From Tillandsia leiboldiana (taxonomy: Eukaryota > Streptophyta > Magnoliopsida > Poales > Bromeliaceae), in assembly GCA_029204045.2 (NCBI GenBank), contig JAQNDB010000124.1, forward strand, positions 62,001 through 126,000: 64,000 nucleotides of DNA, given 5' to 3'. How positions within the stretch are numbered: the first letter of the stretch is position 1; each line of letters begins with the position of its first letter. A program made the translations under genes and the position numbers. Positions 37,346 through 49,454 of this stretch are shown here, piece by piece. Under the pieces are notes generated by a model. That model was not told where the DNA came from. It was given only the letters and a program-made list of their open reading frames with translations, and made no database searches.

Positions 37346-39016
37346 GTTTGGGGAACAAGATCTTATTTCAGGCCTTGTTCCCGAAACAAAAGATACCTTA
37401 TTGTTATGTCTAACATGTACTTTTTCTCAATGCAACAATCTCTTTTTGGCTGCTGAGCTTCAGTTCTGGTAAGCCTTCAATACACCCTTGGTCCCTTACA
37501 TGGCCAGCGTAATTTTTCTTTCTGTCATATTATTTTCTATAGCACTGGACTTTCGCATGTTGTCAGATACATTGCCTTTTCTACTCCTTTCCATGACATT
37601 TTTAGTTCATCAATCATGTACAAAAAATTCTAATAGTTTGCTTAACGCTTATCTAGCTTCTTCTCACACTATCTTATTACAATTGTCTTCAGTCACTTTA
37701 TCAAATTTATCATTTTAGGTTTATTTCCTTCGGAAATTAATTATCCACATAGCTCAAAATATTGTAGGTTCTTATTAATAAGAATTGGGTATGGTACAAA
37801 TGGGCGAAACAAACATACTTAATTGCCATCTTAATTACTACCACTCTATAATACTTTTGTCTTGCGTTTTAACCAAAACTACTAGTGAACATGGTGTCTA
37901 GTGAGATGCGGCTTTGCAATATTCAATATTTTTATTTTTACTTGTTCATAATTGCTTTTACTTTTATGTGTCCGCTTCTTTAAGTATATGTCGTTGTACT
38001 TGTATGTCGGTGTTGCTATGTTTAAGCCATTTAATAAAGGACTAAGCAAGCGCTGTGAACTAACATAATAGAAATTGCTAATCACTTATTATTACCACCT
38101 GACAAGCTTAAGAACATTCTTCTCATTATGAATTCTATTGAGATTTATCATGTCTTATAGTTATTGAACATGAATATTCTACAAAGTGATAAAGCAACAG
38201 ACTTGGACAGAATAGACATGCTCCATGACTAACAATCAGTCGAGTTTGGTTTATCCTGTCCAACTCATCCCTGAAAATTTTTATCTTTAAAAATATAAAA
38301 TAATTTGAAATTTTTTTTCTAACTATTATTAAAATATTATTTTAGTTAAAAATAATCAAGATTTTAAAATTTTTATACAAAAAATTAAAATTTACAATTT
38401 AAAATTTTTTGAGTCACGTGAAATTATAAAAAAAAATAAAAAATATATACAAAAATAAATAAAACTCATCTTTGAAAAGAGGGAGCTGCAGGGATATTAG
38501 ACTTTGATAGTCCCACTTCAGATATAGAGGGGGCTATACTTTGGAGACAAGGACTAGCACTCTAGTATGAACATTTTGATTCAAGTTATTTTATCAAATA
38601 AATAAGAATTATATTAAATTAGACGGTGATTTTGTGAAATTCATGATTTTGCCTCTTTTTAACTAACAGCATCACCTATATTTTTAATAGTTGACACTTG
38701 ATAGGTAAGAGAGCCTCTAATTTAATCAAAATTTTAAATTTATGTGTTCAAAATATTTCAAATGAAAAAAAAGAAGATGTCCATGAAATTAAAGTTAGGT
38801 GTTTTATCTTTGAAAGAGCCTATAATTGAAGAATTTATTTGAAAATGGTTTTCGTGCTTATGTACCTAAGTACAACCTATTTTTGGAGGAAGCTTCTTGT
38901 AAACCCACTGGGTTCTCTGCTTGCTTACATATAGATAGTACAATTATTATTGTCATGTTTTGGTTAGGTATTTGGTTGAATAGGTGGGCGGGTCTGAATT
39001 AATGTTGACAGTAGGG
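37346..39016. other. Intergenic, with an AT-mosaic fragment at 38.26-38.47 kb
   Basis: The AT-rich part (TTTTTATCTTTAAAAATATAAAA) is a piece of the same repeat as at 15.42 and 17.67 kb. The remainder, including the stretch just before the GDSL exon, shows nothing else supportable. Confidence 0.5.
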
Positions 39017-39127
39017 ATGGTAGGATTGTTGAGACCGCAGTTCTTGTTGTTTGGGGACTCCATCACCGAGCAATCGTTCCGCCCTGGTGGATTGGGGGCA
39101 GCTCTTGCTGACACCTACTCTCGCAAG
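39017..39127 (+). CDS. GDSL esterase/lipase, first exon (partial gene)
   Basis: Plant GDSL/SGNH hydrolases of the At5g62930 (CPRD49-like) type are serine esterases. This 37-codon exon reads MVGLLRPQF, LLFGDSITEQSF, RPGGLGAALADTYSRK and ends at AAG/GT, phase 0. It includes block I with the catalytic serine (GDSIT). The start at 39017 gives the short N-terminus usual for this family; in-frame upstream codons exist from 38984. The next expected exon (with VVRGYGGYNTRW) is not found downstream. Two later GDSL exons appear 22 kb away at 61.1 kb, either the same gene interrupted by insertions or a separate partial copy. Confidence 0.8.
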
Positions 39128-39292
39128 GTTTCCTTTCTATTCTCTTCCTCCTCAAGTCCTCTCTATTTCATCCCGTTTGTTTCCTTTGCTACTTCATCTT
39201 TCTTGATTTTGTTTTTTAAGTCTTACTATTTTTATCAATTTTAAGGCCTACGTCCCTTCATGCCATGAAAATGTGGACTTTGGTTGCGCAAG

Positions 39293-40128
39293 ACAGGGAT
39301 GGGCCGGGATCTGTTTAGGCACTAAATTTGTGGGTCTTTTTGATGCATATGAAATCATAAATATTCAAATTTAAAATTACAAACTTTAAATTTTAAAATT
39401 TAAATTATAAATCTTAAATTAGTTTGGATGTAAGTAAAAAATAAAATTAAAAGCTTATTCAAATAAAATTAATTGTATCAAAATTTGAGTTTCCATTTAA
39501 TTCAAAAATTAAAATTTACTTTTCATCTAATTTAATTATTTTTTAAAAAGTTTTAATTGAAATTTGTTTACGCGCCGGCGAGGACTGCCGCCATGCCGTC
39601 CTCGCCGGCGGCAGTTCGTCTATTTTGAGTTTAAAAATTCAATTTTAGATCTTAAAATCAGAATTGAAATTTAAATTTAGATTTCAAATTTGAAATTGAA
39701 AATTTAAATTTAGATTTAAACATTTTTATTTAAAATTTTATATTTCCAGTTTCAAAATTTAAATTTAAAATTTAAATCCTAAATTTTAAATTATAAATTT
39801 CGAATTCGAATATTTTAAATTTTAAATTTTACAAATAAAATTTAAAATTTAAATTTAGATTTTAAATTTGAAATTAAAAACTTAAAATTAAGATTTTAAA
39901 TTTTCAAATTTAAATTCATATTTTATATTAAAATATAAAATTTTATATTTTTGTCCAAATTTAAATTTTATATTTGAATTTTAAAATTTCAAATTCACAT
40001 TTTAAAATTTGAATTGAAAATCTAAATTTAGATTTTAATTTTGACTTATACAACACATCCATTTTGGATTAAGTGGGCCGTTATTGGAATTATTTCCCCT
40101 GGAGTATTAGCCCATCTCTGATGATCCC
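39293..40128. repeat. AT-rich element with CAG-x-GATGGG ends
   Basis: Begins CAGGGATGGGCCGGG and ends near AGCCCATCTCTG, short inverted ends of hAT style enclosing TTTAAATTTAAA-type DNA and a GCGCCGGCGAGG palindrome island (39.57-39.61 kb). No matching target duplication was seen, so the limits are uncertain. Confidence 0.45.
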
Positions 40129-40356
40129 GGCTCGGCTCAGCTCTGCCCGCTCCTTCGTCCTAAACTGGCCTCAGCCAACATTTTAAAGCCCTCTCTCACC
40201 GACCCATCCCAACCCCTCCCGCCAACACACCCGAGCGCTCCGTTTCTAAGGTTCTGATTCCTCATCCACGACATCCTCCTCTCGCCCTCGCGTGTGCGAT
40301 TGCCGCGTCCGGAGAAAACGTTTGGCACCTTCTGTGATCACCGCTCCGACATTAGG
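40080..40356 (+). promoter_or_regulatory. Possible orphan promoter and 5' leader with first donor site
   Basis: A GC-balanced, CT-rich stretch follows AT-rich DNA and ends in ACATTAG/GTAAGT, then T-rich intron-like DNA. This looks like a plant gene's untranslated first exon. No matching coding exon was found downstream, so it may be a relic. Confidence 0.3.
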
Positions 40357-41249
40357 TAAGTTTCCGTCCTTTGTTTCGGCAATTTTTTTTTATGATTTCT
40401 TCCGGTTGAAGCGAACGATCTTTCATTTTTATTTTTGTACTGGATTAGGGTTTTGTTTGATTTCTTAGGTTTTCGATATGTAAAAACTAGGGCTGCTCGA
40501 TCCGATTGGGTAATATCTAGGGTTTTTTATTTTTCTAGGGCATTGGATGATGGTGTAAGTATATGTTTTGGTATGTTTTTCTTATGCGAAGAGTATAAAA
40601 TTAGATCATGTGTCATCAAGTATTCTTGTTATAATTGCTTTATTTGTCTTTCTTGGGCTTGAAATTGTAAGGGGCGTTTTTTTGTGTCATACTTAGTACC
40701 TGAATGGATCTGACTTGTCGTCGAATTAATTTCTTTGGGAATTTGGCAATTAATTAATTAATTGCTACTTTTTATCTTTTATTTTTCTTGTAAAGTGTGG
40801 CTATGTTGGATTTTGGTTTGGTGCCCTCTGTTATTGCTCTTGATATCTACTTGTTTTGAACCTCACTCCTCTCCTTGCTAGCTTTCCCTTTCCGTCCCTT
40901 CTTCTTATTCCTCCTATGGAGAAACCCCAGGGGATTCTCAGATAAGAGTGCTCTGTCATGTATGTGCAAACTCTCTCAATTGGTGGTCGAAATAGGTTGT
41001 TGTCGGACTGTTACACAAGAATGGGGTAGATTGGTAGATTGGTGGAGTAGGGAAAAGAATCACAGTAGAAGAAGGGGGAGAAGAATGTATCTGGAGGCTT
41101 CCGATGGGACTTGAGGCGGGGAGGAGTGGATTGAGTCAAGGATCATAAGGCCCGACTGAGCTCACACATGAGAGGCCCAACTGAGTCCAAGAGATATTTC
41201 TATTAAGGGCCAAATTGCAATTCAAACTCCGTAAACACTTACTAATTCG

Positions 41250-41402
41250 TTGCCCCATTGTAATGTTGCTTGTCGTGTGTTGCTTCGATCTGGTGTTGCT
41301 TGTCCTATTGTTGCTTTGATCGGTTGTTGCCTATCATTTTATTGCTTCGATCTGGTGTTGCCTATCACCTTGTTGCCTCGATCTAGTGTTGCGGTGCAGT
41401 TC
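41250..41402. repeat. Short tandem repeat (GTTGCTTCGATCTG type)
   Basis: About six imperfect ~27-bp units containing GTTGC-x-TCGATCTGGTGTTG. It lies on the internal side of the LTR end at 41443. Confidence 0.7.
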
Positions 41403-41427
41403 TACACGATCCCTGGGATCGGAACTG

Positions 41428-41580
41428 CTCTGATACCACTTTGTTACACCCCGGACGATCCGCAATCGCCGACGATGAGAACTCTCCGAGGCTGATACGG
41501 CGGAGAGGATGATGGTGGAGATCTATGCTGATCCTGGGATCGGATTTGAGCAATTGATCGGGATTTTGGGAAGGAAAGAG
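41428..41580 (-). mobile_element. LTR end with tRNA-iMet primer-binding site (minus strand)
   Basis: On the minus strand, an LTR-type sequence ends in GGATCGTCCGGGGTGTAACA (41443), then 3 bp, then TGGTATCAGAGC (41439-41428), the usual plant initiator-tRNA primer-binding site. It matches 20341-20479 in reverse. The outer end of this LTR and the body of the element were not identified. Confidence 0.7.
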
Positions 41581-41977
41581 AAGGAGGAGATGAAGAAGAG
41601 ATCAGAGTGGGGATTGAGCTCGAGGGAAAAGTAGAGAGAGAAAGAGAGGGAAAATTAGGAATTGAATGAGTAAATTCTTATATCTCTGTTCAAATACATC
41701 ATACGTTTAGGACTAAATTCCAAGTGAAGCAGATCTTATCTCGAATCTGTATTCTCAAATAAGGAAAGCATCAGTGAGAGGTAATATCTGAATCCACTAC
41801 GTTTAGATATTGCAAGTAAATAGTGAAATTAGCAGAGGAAGAGCATAATTGAGCATTATTATCTGGAGGAGAGTACTTTTCCCAAATCAGTAGCCAGCTA
41901 GCATAACTCAATTCAAGATAGGGAAGAAGAAGGGTTCTAAATTCAGGTATAATTGTGAAGATATATATTTTGAAGAA

Positions 41978-42688
41978 ATGGCTGAGGGAACAAGACTTAA
42001 AGATTTGAATATGAACATCTCAAGGTGGTAGAGGAGAGAGTGCAGAACCTTACTGTGGAATGCAATCAAGTACTTGTGACGCCCCCAATAGTCCCACATC
42101 GGATGTGGATGGAATTGAGATTGGATTTATATGAGACTTGGACACTAGTAATAATAACTGGGCTTAAGCATTTTGGATTGTGGGTTGGGTCCAACGAGTT
42201 ATTATTGCTAGTGGGCCGGGTTGTTACATTTGGTATCAGAGCCATTAACCAGCCGGAAGTGTGTGGCGAGTCTCGGCTGAGTCTGGGTCTAGATGACAGG
42301 GCTAGCGAGACGAGTCTCACATCGCCTGGTGATCTTGGGCTGCTGTGTGTGTGTTTGGACTGACGAGGACGTCAGGTCTAAACGGGGGGAGTCTGTGACG
42401 CCCCCAATAGTCCCACATCGGATGTGGATGGAATTGAGATTGGATTTATATGAGACTTGGACACTAGTAATAATAACTGGGCTTAAGCATTTTGGATTGT
42501 GGGTTGGGTCCAACGAGTTATTATTGCTAGTGGGCCGGGTTGTTACAGTACTGGAAACCAAGTTCCAACAGTTTGAGTTGGAGTATAATAGGAAGTTCGG
42601 AATTATGGTGCAACAACTTGATGAAATGCAGAAAGAGGGACAACATTATACCCGACAAGGACACCCTAATAAAAATAATAAATTATAA
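41978..42688 (+). pseudogene. LTR-retrotransposon gag-like N-terminal fragment, split by a TRIM
   Basis: Starts ATGGCTGAGG (MAEGTRLKDL), then after a frame change continues HLKVVEERVQNLTVECN up to 42074 and resumes at 42553 as ETKFQQFELEYNRKFGI and MVQQLDEMQ. Removing the TRIM and one copy of its 5-bp duplication gives a continuous frame across the site. The MAEGTR start and helical Gln/Glu-rich sequence resemble plant Ty3/gypsy gag beginnings. It is short, frame-shifted and followed by AT-rich DNA, so dead. Confidence 0.5.
42075..42547 (+). mobile_element. Complete TRIM retrotransposon (473 bp) with identical LTRs
   Basis: Two LTRs of 154 bp (42075-42228 and 42394-42547), TGTGACGCCCCC...GGTTGTTACA, are identical by eye. 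The target duplication GTACT lies at 42070-42074 and 42548-42552. The primer-binding site TGGTATCAGAGCC is at 42231-42243 and a purine tract (AAACGGGGGGAG) sits just before the 3' LTR. The interior is only 165 bp and codes for nothing. Identical LTRs point to recent insertion, with enzymes supplied by another element. Confidence 0.95.
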
Positions 42689-42906
42689 AAATAAATAAAT
42701 AAATAAATAAAAATTAAGTTTGATAAATAAAAAGATTGAAAAATGAAGGTAAAAGACATCCTATAGTTAACAAACATTATACCCGACAAGGACATCCTAT
42801 AGTTAACAAACATTATACTTATATATACATATATAAGCCCAATGAAAATTTTGAAGCGGAAGAAATTCTAAATAAAATAAAATAAATATTTTAATAAATT
42901 ATTTGT

Positions 42907-43600
42907 GAAGCTCAGTCAGGAGGTGATGCTCGCAATACCTCGATCCTTGAATCTCTTGTTTCAGGTCCTTGATCCCTTGCTCTATAGTCTTCAGTCTCTG
43001 CAGGACCTAAACCCTAAACCCTAAAGCTAGTTCATGGCTATTTACATCCACAGCAGCAACATTATTTTCTTGCTCATGCGATTTGTCCTGAGGCAATGCA
43101 AGATCAATGGCTAGATGATGTAGATCGTAATAACGTCGTTGTAGTACTTCCCGAATATCCTCATCCGAAAGTACATCTCTACCATAATCAGAGGCTGACT
43201 TCAAGATAACTTTGCAATCATTTTCCATTGAGCTCCAGGGTGTGCTGGTAATCATACATGCCATCTGCTGGCAAAGAGAGTAGAATCTGCTTTAGATGTT
43301 GAAGAGGCACATGCTGAGCTCTTCTAAATCTAGGTGTTATTAGGTACTCAACGCATTCTGGTCTTATAATGCTTTCAGAGAAGGTGATGTTCTAGCATAG
43401 ACTTAGAATTGTTGGGATAATGAGTTGGTGGAAGGCCCGTAGGATCTCACTGACGGTTTTGGTGGAACATGCAAGAATGTCAATATGGTGGCCAAGCTGC
43501 CCTCCGAGCTCCACTCTGAGATGAATTCCATTAATGACTACATAGATTAGGTATTTCTCCAAGTTGTAGGTTGCACCTTGTTTGTTTGTTGACCGCAAAA
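42907..43600 (-). pseudogene. Unrecognised gene fragment on the minus strand
   Basis: Three coding-like pieces lie in order on the minus strand. 43598-43392 reads YLIYVVINGIHLRVELGG then HIDILACSTKTVSEIL and IIPTIL. About 43380-43260 reads RPECVEYLITPRFRRAQHVP then LQHLKQILLSLPADGM. 43264-43007 reads ENDCKVILKSASDYGRDVL, REVLQRRYYDLHHLAIDLAL, with a coiled-coil-like LQRLKTIEQGIKDLKQEIQG near 42990-42920. Frames are broken between the pieces. Sequence quality looks protein-like, but I could not name the family with confidence. Confidence 0.4.
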
Positions 43601-44499
43601 TTTTGTTGTAGAGGTGTACCTAAAATGTAAGTAGAAGACAAAATGTTTTTTTTTTTTTGGAAAGAGAGAGAAAGATAGCATGCTTCCTGCTTTATTCACT
43701 TCTTTTAAGAAATGAACTTAACTGGAAATGTTGAACAAGCTAATAGTAGTAATTCGGATAGAATCTATATGTTATCCTTATACATTGGGATCCAAGTTTT
43801 AATAACAATTTGTCATAATAAGTTTTAAACCACTCTTCGATAACATATGTACTGTCAGAACCTTATTTTTGGCCTCCGATGTTAGTCACAGGGCCATCAA
43901 TCATCATTGATTGGTCACAAGCATGATTAATATTGTCTTGATTGCAGGCCTGCACAACATTGATTTGTTGTACGCGATTTTAATTGTTAAGTATAATTCG
44001 TTAGATGAAAGATGAGTTACTAATACTCTGTTATTGAGTTGTTGCTTATCTTTTTGCTTATGTGTGTTGTAGCATTTGTGTGAGGATTAGATAGTTGTTT
44101 GCCTGATGTGAGGATTTACTTGAATTTAGATAGTTGCTTGACTGTACTTTTTTCTATTAAATTTGGTTGTTTTTTGGTTGGCTGTTGACCCTGAAGGTAA
44201 TGTTTTTGTAGAAATATGACTTTATATTGTGTATTTTTTTTATTCCTTTAATAAACTACACAGGGAATCACCCTGTATTTCAGTTTAAAAAGAAAGTTTT
44301 TACATAAAAGCTGTATATGTTGTTGATTCTACAGGAACCGGAGTTCTGAATGAGAGAAATAGAATTTCATTTTAAGAAAGTAAAACTAAATTTTATTGGT
44401 ACTGTGCAATTTTGCATAGGCTAGATAGTTATCATTCAAATAGAACTTTTAAAGTACATTTCTCCGTGGGTTTTTCGTCTTATGCTTGTTTGACAATGT

Positions 44500-44720
44500 T
44501 TGGCGCGGCTCGGCTCGGATGGTGCGGGCCGTGCGGGGACCATGGCGACTTTTTTTATGTGCGGCAAGGCCGAGCCCGGCTCGGCCCGCCTTTTTGATCG
44601 ACAAGGTCCGGCCAGTCTTTTCATAACCTGAACGGCTCGATTCGGCTCTGCTTGGAGCAGATCGGCCTAGGATTGGTCCGGCCCGGCCCTGCCCGATTTT
44701 TAATCCGGGTGAGGCCGGGT
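44500..44720. repeat. GC-rich CGGCTCGG / GGCCCGGCC island
   Basis: Same type as the islands at 12.9 and 16.2 kb; open frames here are repeat artefacts. Confidence 0.6.
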
Positions 44721-46189
44721 TGGGCTAAAATAATGTTGAAGGACAAAATAATTAAAATTTTTAAAAATGTAATTATTTAAACAAAAAAAATTAAATATAA
44801 ATTTTAATCTAATTTTAATTCACTTTAATTAAAATTTGTTAACTGTTAATTCAAATTTAATATCTAAAACTAAATTTAACTGCAATTTAAACTAAAATTT
44901 TAATTTAAGTTATATAACTAAATTTCAACTTTAAATTTCAGATGAAATATAAATTTAAAAGCAAATAAAAATAAAATTAAATAGATATTAAAAATTAAAT
45001 TCAAATCAGAATACAGAAATTTTAATATACAAAACTACATTTAGTTCACAATTTAAACTCAAATTTTAATTTAAAATTTTAAATTTAAATTATATAAATT
45101 AATTAATATATGATTTATATATTTTTAAATTAGATATATTTCATCTATTCTTTAAAGGACGTATTAATTATTCTGTTATTTTTATCGAAGATGAATCCAA
45201 AATGTAAGCATGCGTTTTTAAAATAAGTGTTTCAAAATTTGAATTTCCATTCAATTAAAAAAAATTAGAATTTAATTTTTCTACAATTTGAATATTTTTT
45301 AATTTCGATATAATTTAAACTCAAATGTTAATTTTAAAATTATAAATTTTATTTTAAATTATATAAATAAATTAAGATATGATTTATATATTTTTAAATT
45401 AGATAAAAATAAGCTCAGATATATTTATTTTCATCTATTTTTTATAATACATATTAAGTAAGCGTTTTTTAAATAAATAGTTTTCACTTTAAAACTATCC
45501 GAATAACTTTTTAATTTTTTTTTTTCAATTTTACTCAAATAAATTTGTAATTTAATTTTTAAAAATTATATCCAAATAATTTTTAAAATATTTATAATCT
45601 TTCTAAACTCTTATTCAAATACTATTTTTAATCTTAAATTTAAAATTTTTGTATAAATAATTACAAGTTTTAAACTTTAATTATTTTTAACCATAATATC
45701 TTTTTAATAGTCAAACAAATATTTATACATTTTTTCAAAGATTTTTAAAGATTTTTAAAGATAACAATTTTAAAATTCCAAATAAATTTTTAATTAAAGT
45801 TTCATAATTTAAATATTCAAATTCCAAATTTTATATTTCAAGTTTCAAATTTTAAATTTTAAATTTCAAATATTAAATTTAAAACACCAATGTTTAAAAA
45901 TTTAAATTTAAAATAAAAATATTAAAATTGAAATAGAAAATTTAAATTCATATTTTAATTTTTAATTTGAAAATTTAAGTAATGATTTAAAAATTAAAAT
46001 TTTAATTTTAAAATTTTCAATTTTAAATTAAATTTTAAATTAAATTATAAAATTTTAATTTTTTCCTAAATTTAAATTTTATATTTGAATTTTAAAATTT
46101 TAAATTTTTATTTTTTAAATTTATATTTGAATATTCAAATGTGAAACTTTTCTTTTTAGATAATATCGCAATTAGTAACTCTTGTTTTC

Positions 46190-46590
46190 GGAATTTTCAT
46201 ATTTGCTTTTTCAGAATTTTTATTTATTTACATACGAAAAAATAAAATTTATAATTTGAAAACGTTTGAGTCACGGAAAATTCTAAATAAAATAAAAAAT
46301 TATACAAAAATAAAATACTAAAATAATTAAAAAATATGTTTGATGAATAAGTTGATTTAAAAACACATGTCAAATTGACAATTATTTAGATTTAAATAAT
46401 AAATTTGAAATTAAATTTTTATTTCAATTTTTATCCATAAATTTAAATATAGTTTATAATTTAAATTTAATCCACTTTAATTAAATATCGTTTTTAAAAT
46501 AAATATTTCAAAATTTGAATTTTTATTCGATTAAAAAATTAAAATTAAAATCTCCTATAATTTAAATATTTTTAAAAAAAATTAATTCAA
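46190..46590 (+). repeat. ~370-bp dispersed direct repeat, copy 1
   Basis: Begins TTTTTCAGAATTTTTATTTA and runs through GATGAATAAGTTGATTTAAA and TAAATTTAAATATAGTTT; repeated at 47475 and 49088. Confidence 0.75.
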
Positions 46591-47474
46591 ATTTATTATG
46601 TAGAAAAAAAAATTAGCAATATATAGTAAACTACATTAAATTCGAAGTTAAATTTATATTTTAATTTTTGCGTATCTAGTCAACACCTTCCGAAATTTTT
46701 GAGTATCTTGTCCCAATTTTACCCGATAACCCAATAATCGAAAAACAGCCCAAATTATCGGATCCGATAACAACTCATCACCCGAAACGGCTCGGCCTTT
46801 AAAATAAATGTATCGAAATTTGAATTCCCTTTCAATTAAAAAATTAAAATTAAATTTTTCTGGAATTTAAATATTTGTAAACAATTTTAATTCAAATTTA
46901 TTATTAAAAAAAAAATTGAATGATATACAGTAAACTAATTTTCAAGGACCTAAATGGGTCCGAATCCTGGCAGGCCCGATAGCAGCAAGATCCCACTCCC
47001 AGTTTGGCCCGCTTCGATCCCGTCCCGCTCCAATATCTGCTCGGACCAAGATTTCTTCATGTTTAGATTCCGGTCCAAGCCCGGCCCAATTCCGGTTCAA
47101 TACCGGTCTAAATCCGGTCTAAATCCGATCCGATTCCAGCCCAAATCCGGTCCGATCCAGGTCAAAATTGAACCAAATTATTTTATTTTGAATTTTAAAC
47201 ATTTTAAATTATTTATATACAACGAATTATAATTTATAATTTAAAAACTTTTGAGTTACGTGAAATTCTAAAAAAAATAAATATATATAGAAAAGTAAAA
47301 AAAAAAATAATAATAAAATTATGTTTTTGATGAATAAGTAGATTTAAAAATAGATGTGTCAAATCGACAATTATTTAGATTCAAATGATAAATTCAAATC
47401 AAATTTATATCATAATTTCTATTCAAAAATTAAAATATAGTTTATAATTTAATTTTAATACACTTTAATTAAAA

Positions 47475-47870
47475 TTGCTTTTTCAGAATTTTCACTTATT
47501 TACATACGAAAAAATAAAATTTATAATTTGAAAGTTTTTGAGTCACGAAAAATTCTAAATAAAATAAAAAATTATACAAAAATAAAATACTAAAATAATT
47601 AAAAAATATGTTTGACGAATAAGTTGATTTAAAAACACATATGTCAAATTGACAATTATTTAGATTTAAATAATAAATTTGAAATTAAATTTTTATTTCA
47701 ATTTTTATCCATAAATTTAAATATAGTTTATAAATTAAATTTAATCCACTTTAATTAAATATCATTTTTAAAATAAATATTTCAAAATTTTAATTTTTAT
47801 TTGAATAAAAATTTAAAATTAAAATCTCCTATAATTTAAATATTTTTAAAAATTTTTAATTCAAATTTAT
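47475..47870 (+). repeat. ~370-bp dispersed direct repeat, copy 2
   Basis: Starts TTTTTCAGAATTTTCACTTA; close match to copies 1 and 3. Confidence 0.75.
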
Positions 47871-48853
47871 TATGTAGAAAAAAAAAAAAAAACAATATAT
47901 AGTAAACTACATTTTCACACTTCTAAGTGGGTCCGATTACTGCCTGGCCCGATAGATGCAAGATCCCCATCCCGCTTTGGCCCACTCGAATTCCTGCTCG
48001 GACCGAGACTCCTTCATGGTTCGATTCCGGTCCAATTCCTACTCGGCCCGCGGCCGGCCAAATCGGCGTCGGGCGTGGCGTATCGGCCCTGTAAGATTTT
48101 GCGGCCCGGCTCGAGTCATCTCGCGTCGGCTAGATTGGTCTCCACGGTTCGGCCTGGCTTGATTTTTAATCCTGGCCAGGCCGGGCTGGGCTTTCGCAGT
48201 GAGAAAACAATTTTGAAATATAAATGTGATATATCCTGGGCCGGTCCGGTAAGTCCCATTTCATTTATACTGTCCAACCATTTGTTCTCCATTTTTTCTT
48301 AATAGGTTGCGTTTAACAATTTAAAAAATAATTAAATTTGATGAAAATTAAATTTTAGTTTTTAAATTAAATATTGATGAAAATTTTAATACATTTATTT
48401 TAAAACATATGCTTACATATTTTTTTTTCTCGATTCAAAATAGGTACCAAAATATTCAATATATATCAACAATATTGTAAATTTAAATTAAGATATTATT
48501 TATATTTTTTAATTAAATTTAGCTGATTAATTTATTGTTTTATTCAAATTTATGAATTTGAATTTTTTAAAATGCATAAATTTTATCTTTTATAATTTAA
48601 ATACGAATGATTAAATTGAATATCTTTAAAAAGTAAAAAATTTAAAATTTAGATAGGTAATAATATACGAAACATATCGAAACTATACATTATTTTAAAT
48701 CGGCTACCAAACTTTTTAGAATTTCAATTTAACTATCAAATTTTTGATTTGATTTAGTTAATAATGTATAGTTTAGGGTGTAGAGAGTCGATCTCTATTT
48801 CTCAACATTCCGTCCCAATCTCTCTCTTATCCTGTCTCATACTATAAAAAAAG

Positions 48854-48856
<3 letters not shown>

Positions 48857-48918
<62 letters not shown>
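48857..48918. repeat. (TA)n microsatellite
   Basis: About 31 TA units. Confidence 0.95.
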
Positions 48919-48919
<1 letters not shown>

Positions 48920-49087
48920 TAACTAATATGATTTTGAATTTATTTGTAAAATATAGTACTTTCTCTAAAAAGCACAATTCCAAGACTGTTATATACAAAA
49001 AAATCTCAATGGTACAATTTACATCGGTAGTAGTTCCTGTCATCATTTACTTTCTTACATATTCAGCTAGTTTATAATTTAATTTTA

Positions 49088-49454
49088 ATGCACTTTAATT
49101 AAAATTGTTTTTTCAGAATTTTCACTTATTTACATACGAAAAAAAAAAATTTATAATTTGAAAACTTTTGATTCACGAAAAATTCCAAATAAAATAAAAA
49201 ATTATACTAAAATAATTAAAAAATATGTTTGATGAATAAGTTGATTTAAAAACACATATGTCAAATTGACAATTATTTAGATTTAAGTAATAAATTTGAA
49301 ATTAAATTTTTATTTCAATTTTTATCCATAAATTTAAATATAGTTTATAATTTAAATTTAATCCACTTTAATTAAATATCATTTTTAAAACAAATATTTA
49401 AAAATTTGAATTTTTACTCGATTAAAAAATTATAATTTAAAATCTCCTATAATT
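49088..49454 (+). repeat. ~370-bp dispersed direct repeat, copy 3
   Basis: Matches copies 1 and 2; runs directly into the GC-rich GGGCC tract at 49455, just as the other copies end near a GC island or poly-A. Confidence 0.75.

Larger units (their letters stand above)
44721..49454. repeat. AT-rich mosaic with GGCCCG / CCGGTCC islands (right block)
   Basis: Long TTTAAATTTAAA-type DNA with GC islands at 46.94-47.17 and 47.93-48.25 kb. Shares blocks with the left mosaic (45.48-45.78 with 14.08-14.39 kb; 46.70-46.80 with 16.12-16.21 kb). No coding sequence. Confidence 0.7.

Noticed and set aside
37488..37718. 76-codon hydrophobic frame, possible small membrane protein
   Set aside because: No family resemblance, no gene context, and hydrophobic frames are expected in T-rich DNA.
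42025..42363. 112- and 131-codon open frames over the TRIM
   Set aside because: They read through LTR sequence; only the gag-like parts outside the TRIM look coding.
42075..42547. Cassandra-type TRIM with 5S rRNA in its LTR
   Set aside because: The LTR has only 154 bp and I see no 5S rRNA promoter sequence.
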